Assembly: GCF_024204645.1 (NCBI RefSeq)
Contig: NZ_CP100351.1
Span: 2,692,001 to 2,756,000 of the forward strand
DNA length: 64,000 nt
Direction of reading: 5' to 3'
Origin: Desulfomicrobium sp. ZS1
GTDB lineage: Bacteria > Desulfobacterota > Desulfovibrionia > Desulfovibrionales > Desulfomicrobiaceae
The notes below the pieces were generated by a model. The model was not told the origin of the DNA. It searched no databases and saw only the letters and a list, made by a program, of their open reading frames with translations. The position numbers were made by a program, and so were the translations under genes. Below are positions 60,853 through 64,000 of the stretch, piece by piece. Positions within the stretch are counted from its first letter, which is position 1; every line of letters begins with the position of its first letter.

Positions 60853-61376
60853 TCGTAGCCCTCCAAAATTTCACAGGCCGAATCGGGCGTGACCCCGCCG
60901 TGGGTGTCACGGTCCACGACCATGACCGGAGCCAGACCGCACGCGCCCAGACAGCGCACCGGCTCCAGGCTGAAGCGACCGTCTTCGCACGTGCCCCCGG
61001 CCTTGACGCCGAAGCGGCGCTCCACCCGGTCCAGCACCTCGCGCACACCGCGCACATAGCAGGCCGTACCTGTGCAGACGCGGATGTTGTGCCGCCCTTT
61101 GGGTTTCAGGGAGAAGAGGGAATAAAAGGAGATGACGCCATAAACCGTGGACAAGGGCTGATTCATCCCGCTCGCGATATGCCCTATGAGTTCGAGCGGA
61201 AAATATCCGACAATGTTCTGACAAAGCCGCAAAACAGTGATAAGAGAACCTTGTGTGTCACGGTGCGCGGCGATAATGGCGTCTGCCTGGGCAAACTGTG
61301 CGGGGGTGAGTGGGCTCAAGGGGGAACTTCGTTTTTTGAAGGTTTTCGGGTTCAAGCTAAGTAGGCCATAATGCAC
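60849..61376 (-). CDS. NuoE-like [2Fe-2S] subunit of formate dehydrogenase
   Basis: A protein of up to 175 residues. The thioredoxin-like [2Fe-2S] domain has the usual four cysteines in CTGTACYVRG and CLGACGLAP. The helical N-terminal region includes LITVLRLCQNIVGYFP and STVYGVISFYSLF. The start is uncertain: GTG 61376 opens the frame; a downstream TTG is possible. It is the first gene of the operon and diverges from the FUSC gene, so the operon promoter must lie in or beyond 61377-61541. Confidence 0.9.
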   Translation of the reverse strand: MHYGLLSLNPKTFKKRSSPLSPLTPAQFAQADAIIAAHRDTQGSLITVLRLCQNIVGYFPLELIGHIASGMNQPLSTVYGVISFYSLFSLKPKGRHNIRVCTGTACYVRGVREVLDRVERRFGVKAGGTCEDGRFSLEPVRCLGACGLAPVMVVDRDTHGGVTPDSACEILEGYE

Positions 61377-61541
61377 GGGCCGAGGATGCGCAAATCGGTT
61401 GTGAAGAGGCAGGCCGGAGCCCCTGGCCCACGACCGGCCATTGCGGTCCAGGACGAGTTTACTTACAAAAAACCTGCCCGCACAAACATCAATATCTCCG
61501 AGCCAAAACCGACGTCTCCGCGCAACGCCACAAGGAAAACT

Positions 61542-62621
61542 ATGGCCTTCATCGATCCAAATTCACATCCCGCCATGCTGCGCCATGGCCTGAAAACCGG
61601 CGTCGCCGCAGTGCTGGCCTACGCCATCGCCTCTTTTTTCGATCTGAAATACGGATATTGGGCGGCCTTGTCCGCAGTCATCGTCATGCAGGTCTATGTC
61701 GCGGACTCCGTCCAGATGTGCCTCTACCGCTTATCCGGAACCGCCGTCGGGGCCGTCATCGGCATGGCCGCCATCCTGCTTTTTCCCGAGACCCCCGCCA
61801 TGACGGTGCTCGCCCTGTTTCTGTCGGTGACGTTCTGCGCGTACATGACCCGCTTCAACGCCAGATACCGCATGGCCGCCATCACCGTGTGCATCGTGGT
61901 CCTGGCCGGGACCACCGATCAGGACAATCGCCTCGGTTTCGGTATGCTTCGGGTCATGGAAATCGCTTTGGGCGTGGCTTCCGCGTTTCTAGTCAGCATC
62001 GTTCTTTGGCCGTTACGCGCAGGAACTGCTCTCAAGGCCAGATTAAAAGCACGCTTCAACGACTGCGCCGGGCATTACGAGACGATCATGAACGCATTTC
62101 TGGCCATGCAGTCCGGACTCGATGCGGGCCTCCTCCAGCAACTTCACACTGACCTGCTTGAAGACCGCGCCCTTTTCCAGAAGGTCCTTCGCCACGAACG
62201 GCGGATCTATAATGAGGATACGGATCTGCTGGGGCTCAAAATCCGAACCCTAGAAAAATGCGGAGGCCATCTACAGACCATGCTGCAGGCGTTAAACAGC
62301 GAACAAGAACAAGGCTACGAAATCTTGATGAAAAATGAACTACGTGAACTCGTATCCAGCACCGTAGACACCATGCGCAGCATTGCCTCCGGCTCCGTCC
62401 TGCATAGAGACAGGCTTGATCACGCCCTAAAAAAGGCCGAAAATCGTTTGTGGGAATTACGCAAAGACGGTGCGACCAGACGCTTCGATCTCCAGAAGAT
62501 GATTCAATTTTTCGCCTTCTTCCACAGCGCCCAGGCCATGGGCCGGGACATCCGCACGTATGGACAGGATCCGCTGTTCGAGGTTCCGTCGCGGATGCGA
62601 GAAAAACAATGCCCGCAATGA
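61542..62621 (+). CDS. FUSC family inner-membrane protein (aromatic acid exporter-like)
   Basis: A 359-residue protein with an N-terminal block of about five to six transmembrane helices (LRHGLKTGVAAVLAYAIASFF through ALGVASAFLVSIVLWPLRA) and a long cytoplasmic helical domain. This matches the half-size FUSC/ArAE topology. AAGGAAAACT precedes ATG 61542; the longer frame from 61371 overlaps the divergent gene and is unlikely. Substrate unknown. Confidence 0.85.
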   Translation: MAFIDPNSHPAMLRHGLKTGVAAVLAYAIASFFDLKYGYWAALSAVIVMQVYVADSVQMCLYRLSGTAVGAVIGMAAILLFPETPAMTVLALFLSVTFCAYMTRFNARYRMAAITVCIVVLAGTTDQDNRLGFGMLRVMEIALGVASAFLVSIVLWPLRAGTALKARLKARFNDCAGHYETIMNAFLAMQSGLDAGLLQQLHTDLLEDRALFQKVLRHERRIYNEDTDLLGLKIRTLEKCGGHLQTMLQALNSEQEQGYEILMKNELRELVSSTVDTMRSIASGSVLHRDRLDHALKKAENRLWELRKDGATRRFDLQKMIQFFAFFHSAQAMGRDIRTYGQDPLFEVPSRMREKQCPQ

Positions 62622-62743
62622 TGAAAGGGATTCTGGAATGCTCGCCGGTGGTCAATGTCCGGTCATGACATTGACCCGCCTGCAGAAAGTTTTATAAAAT
62701 AAGAATGACCGATAAATTTTAGCCGAGTAAGGAAGACATAGCC

Positions 62744-63418
62744 ATGAAAAAATCGATTCTCATCGTACTTGTCGTCGCAATCGCCATCAGCGGCTGCGCC
62801 ACCATGGATCAGCAATCCAAAACAACCAAGGGAGCCACCTATGGCGCGGCTGGTGGCGCTGCGGCAGGAGCTATCGTGGGGCAGATCATCGGCAAGGATA
62901 CCAAGGGAACTCTCATCGGCGCGGCAGCCGGAGCAGCCATCGGCGGCCTGGCCGGAGCCGGAGTCGGGCGCATGATGGACAACCAGGAAGCGGATATGCG
63001 CCAAGCCCTGTCCCAGTCCGAAGAAGTGGCCGTCCGGCGCGAGGGCGACCTCTTGGCCCTGACCCTCAAAGGAGACGTGACCTTTGCCGTGGACTCCGAC
63101 GTGGTCCTGCCCGGCCTCTACACCGAGATTGAACGAATCGCCCAGATCCTGGTCAAGTACCCCCAGACCACCATCGTGGTCGAGGGCCATACGGACAGCA
63201 CCGGCTCCGACGCCTACAACCAGGGCCTGTCCGAGCGCCGCGCCTGGAGCGTGCAGCGACTGCTTGTCGAACGCGGGGTCAACCCGTCCCGCATAACGGC
63301 CATGGGCTACGGCGAATCCCGCCCAGTGGCCACCAACGACACCCCGGAAGGCCGCCAAATGAACCGCCGCGTGGAAATCCGCGTCAATCCGAACACCAGC
63401 GGCCAGCAGCCCTACTAG
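62744..63418 (+). CDS. OmpA-family lipoprotein (YiaD-like)
   Basis: A 224-residue outer-membrane lipoprotein. The signal peptide ends in the lipobox ISGC (Cys18). A glycine-zipper region (GAAGGAAAGAIVGQIIG, GAAAGAAIGGLAGAGVG) precedes an OmpA_C peptidoglycan-binding domain with VEGHTDSTGSDAYNQGLSERRA and MNRRVEI. ATG 62744 has AAGGAAG upstream. Likely an envelope anchor. Confidence 0.92.
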   Translation: MKKSILIVLVVAIAISGCATMDQQSKTTKGATYGAAGGAAAGAIVGQIIGKDTKGTLIGAAAGAAIGGLAGAGVGRMMDNQEADMRQALSQSEEVAVRREGDLLALTLKGDVTFAVDSDVVLPGLYTEIERIAQILVKYPQTTIVVEGHTDSTGSDAYNQGLSERRAWSVQRLLVERGVNPSRITAMGYGESRPVATNDTPEGRQMNRRVEIRVNPNTSGQQPY

Positions 63419-63467
63419 CGCCTTGCCCGGCCTGTGGCCGGACAACCCGCCCAACTTTCAAAAACCA

Positions 63468-63497
63468 ACGGGCCTGTGCTTTGCAGCGCAGGCCCGT
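63468..63497 (+). terminator. Terminator-like hairpin after the OmpA-family gene
   Basis: ACGGGCCTG (63468-63476) pairs with CAGGCCCGT (63489-63497), with an extra TGC/GCA inner stem. The following TTCTAGTG is only weakly T-rich. Confidence 0.55.
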
Positions 63498-63542
63498 TCT
63501 AGTGTTCATGAAAGTGATCGGATTCAAGACATTAAGGTAAAC

Positions 63543-63629
63543 TTGGCGGCTACGAAAAAAGGTGAGGCATGCAAATGTGAAGCGTGTGGTACCGTCGTGC
63601 TCGAGAACGAAGGCGGCGAGGAAGACTGA
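63543..63629 (+). CDS. Possible 28-residue zinc-ribbon-like peptide
   Basis: TTG 63543 lies 5 bases after AAGG, and the frame encodes a short tail with CKCEACGTVV, which resembles the first metal knuckle of desulforedoxin- or rubredoxin-like proteins, then an acidic end. Only one CxC/CxxC group is present, so it would need to dimerise to bind metal. It may equally be a decayed gene: the open frame continues upstream to 63423 but crosses the preceding hairpin. Confidence 0.3.
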   Translation: MAATKKGEACKCEACGTVVLENEGGEED

Positions 63630-63717
63630 GCAGATTTTGCACCCCTTTTGGAGTGTCAATAAACGCCAGCCAATTCATTGTTGCCTTTGAAATCTGACGG
63701 CACAACAACGCTGCTAC

Positions 63718-64000
63718 TCAAAAAAACCAATTCACTCCTATGCAAGGCCCCAGCGTGTTCACCCCTTGGTTGGGTTTGGACAGGCCGGCAGAGGAAATGT
63801 GAAGAAAGTGGATCTCGAAGTTGACCGCAACGTCGCTTGTAAAAAAATAGTTCACTCCAACCGCCGCTTGTTCATTGAATTGGAACGATGCGCCAAGGTC
63901 GGGGGCACGGATTTCGGTGAACGCAATGCCCATACCGACATCGACGTAGGGAATCCAGCGCGTGCCGGTGGCAAAGTTATAGCGCAGATGGGGCGTCAGT
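63718..64000 (-). CDS. PagL-like lipid A deacylase, 3' part only
   Basis: The last 94 codons of an outer-membrane barrel protein cut by the right edge. Alternating strands (LRYNFATGTRWIPYVDVGMG, AVGVNYFFTSDVAVNFEIHF) end in a terminal Phe. The segment HISSAGLSKPNQGVN fits the PagL H-x-S-x-A-x-x-x-x-P-N-x-G active-site pattern. PagL removes a 3-O-acyl chain from lipid A. The N-terminus is outside the window, so signal peptide and length are unknown. Confidence 0.75.
   Translation of the reverse strand, partial: LTPHLRYNFATGTRWIPYVDVGMGIAFTEIRAPDLGASFQFNEQAAVGVNYFFTSDVAVNFEIHFLHISSAGLSKPNQGVNTLGPCIGVNWFF

Overview
The window looks like a core chromosome segment, with a few accessory insertions, from a GC-rich anaerobic deltaproteobacterium. 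It is most likely a sulfate reducer of the Desulfovibrionales (Desulfomicrobium/Desulfovibrio type). Supporting signs are a two-subunit 2-oxoacid:ferredoxin oxidoreductase, a soluble NAD-linked formate dehydrogenase, a cytoplasmic molybdopterin oxidoreductase with its own ferredoxin subunit, many two-component sensors, and the ablAB pathway for N-epsilon-acetyl-beta-lysine. This assignment rests on gene content only; no rRNA is present. Many starts were moved downstream of the longest open frame because a clear ribosome-binding site or the conserved family N-terminus lies there.

Layout. 1-6.1 kb: the 5' part of a sensor kinase, a phosphate-linked Na/Pi cotransporter with a near-consensus Pho box, and ppsA with a terminator. 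6.1-9.5 kb: the ablA-ablB-yitT operon behind an AT-rich leader with two perfect dyads. 9.5-11.6 kb: a gene-poor stretch with a nested inverted-repeat element, a small-protein/HD-GYP pair and two TTAGAC-NN-GTCTAA dyads. 11.6-13.9 kb: a monooxygenase-fold protein, a DedA-like protein, a FAM173-like methyltransferase and a 76-bp palindromic tandem repeat. 13.9-19.8 kb: tig-clpP-clpX-lon. 20-31.7 kb: tRNA-Leu, recD2-recR-ebfC-dnaX, ilvE, mtnA-der, a parvulin and korAB. 31.9-37.8 kb (plus strand): a hydantoinase-like protein, a hypothetical, an EamA transporter, zwf, a second class-IV aminotransferase and tRNA-Ala.

Accessory half. tRNA-Ala is followed by an AlbA/Schlafen-type gene bounded by an imperfect duplication of the tRNA 3' end and its terminator, which looks like an integration footprint. 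Next comes a sensory block of two hybrid kinases around a lone ABC_sub_bind periplasmic protein; the second kinase carries the same kind of domain as its sensor. Then follow a molybdopterin oxidoreductase, umuDC with a 125-bp palindrome starting in the umuC stop codon, uvsE, a PilZ protein, and an overlapping HPP membrane protein/molybdopterin oxidoreductase/ferredoxin operon. The window ends with a DUF1566 duplication protein, the minus-strand formate dehydrogenase operon, a FUSC protein, an OmpA lipoprotein, a possible tiny zinc-ribbon ORF and the 3' end of a PagL-like lipid A deacylase.

The least explained parts are the ABC_sub_bind/hybrid-kinase block, the HPP/Mo/FeS operon without a classical membrane anchor, the tRNA-Ala footprint, the nested inverted-repeat region at 9.56-9.94 kb, and the mtnA leader, where 9-nt repeats can form mutually exclusive hairpins.
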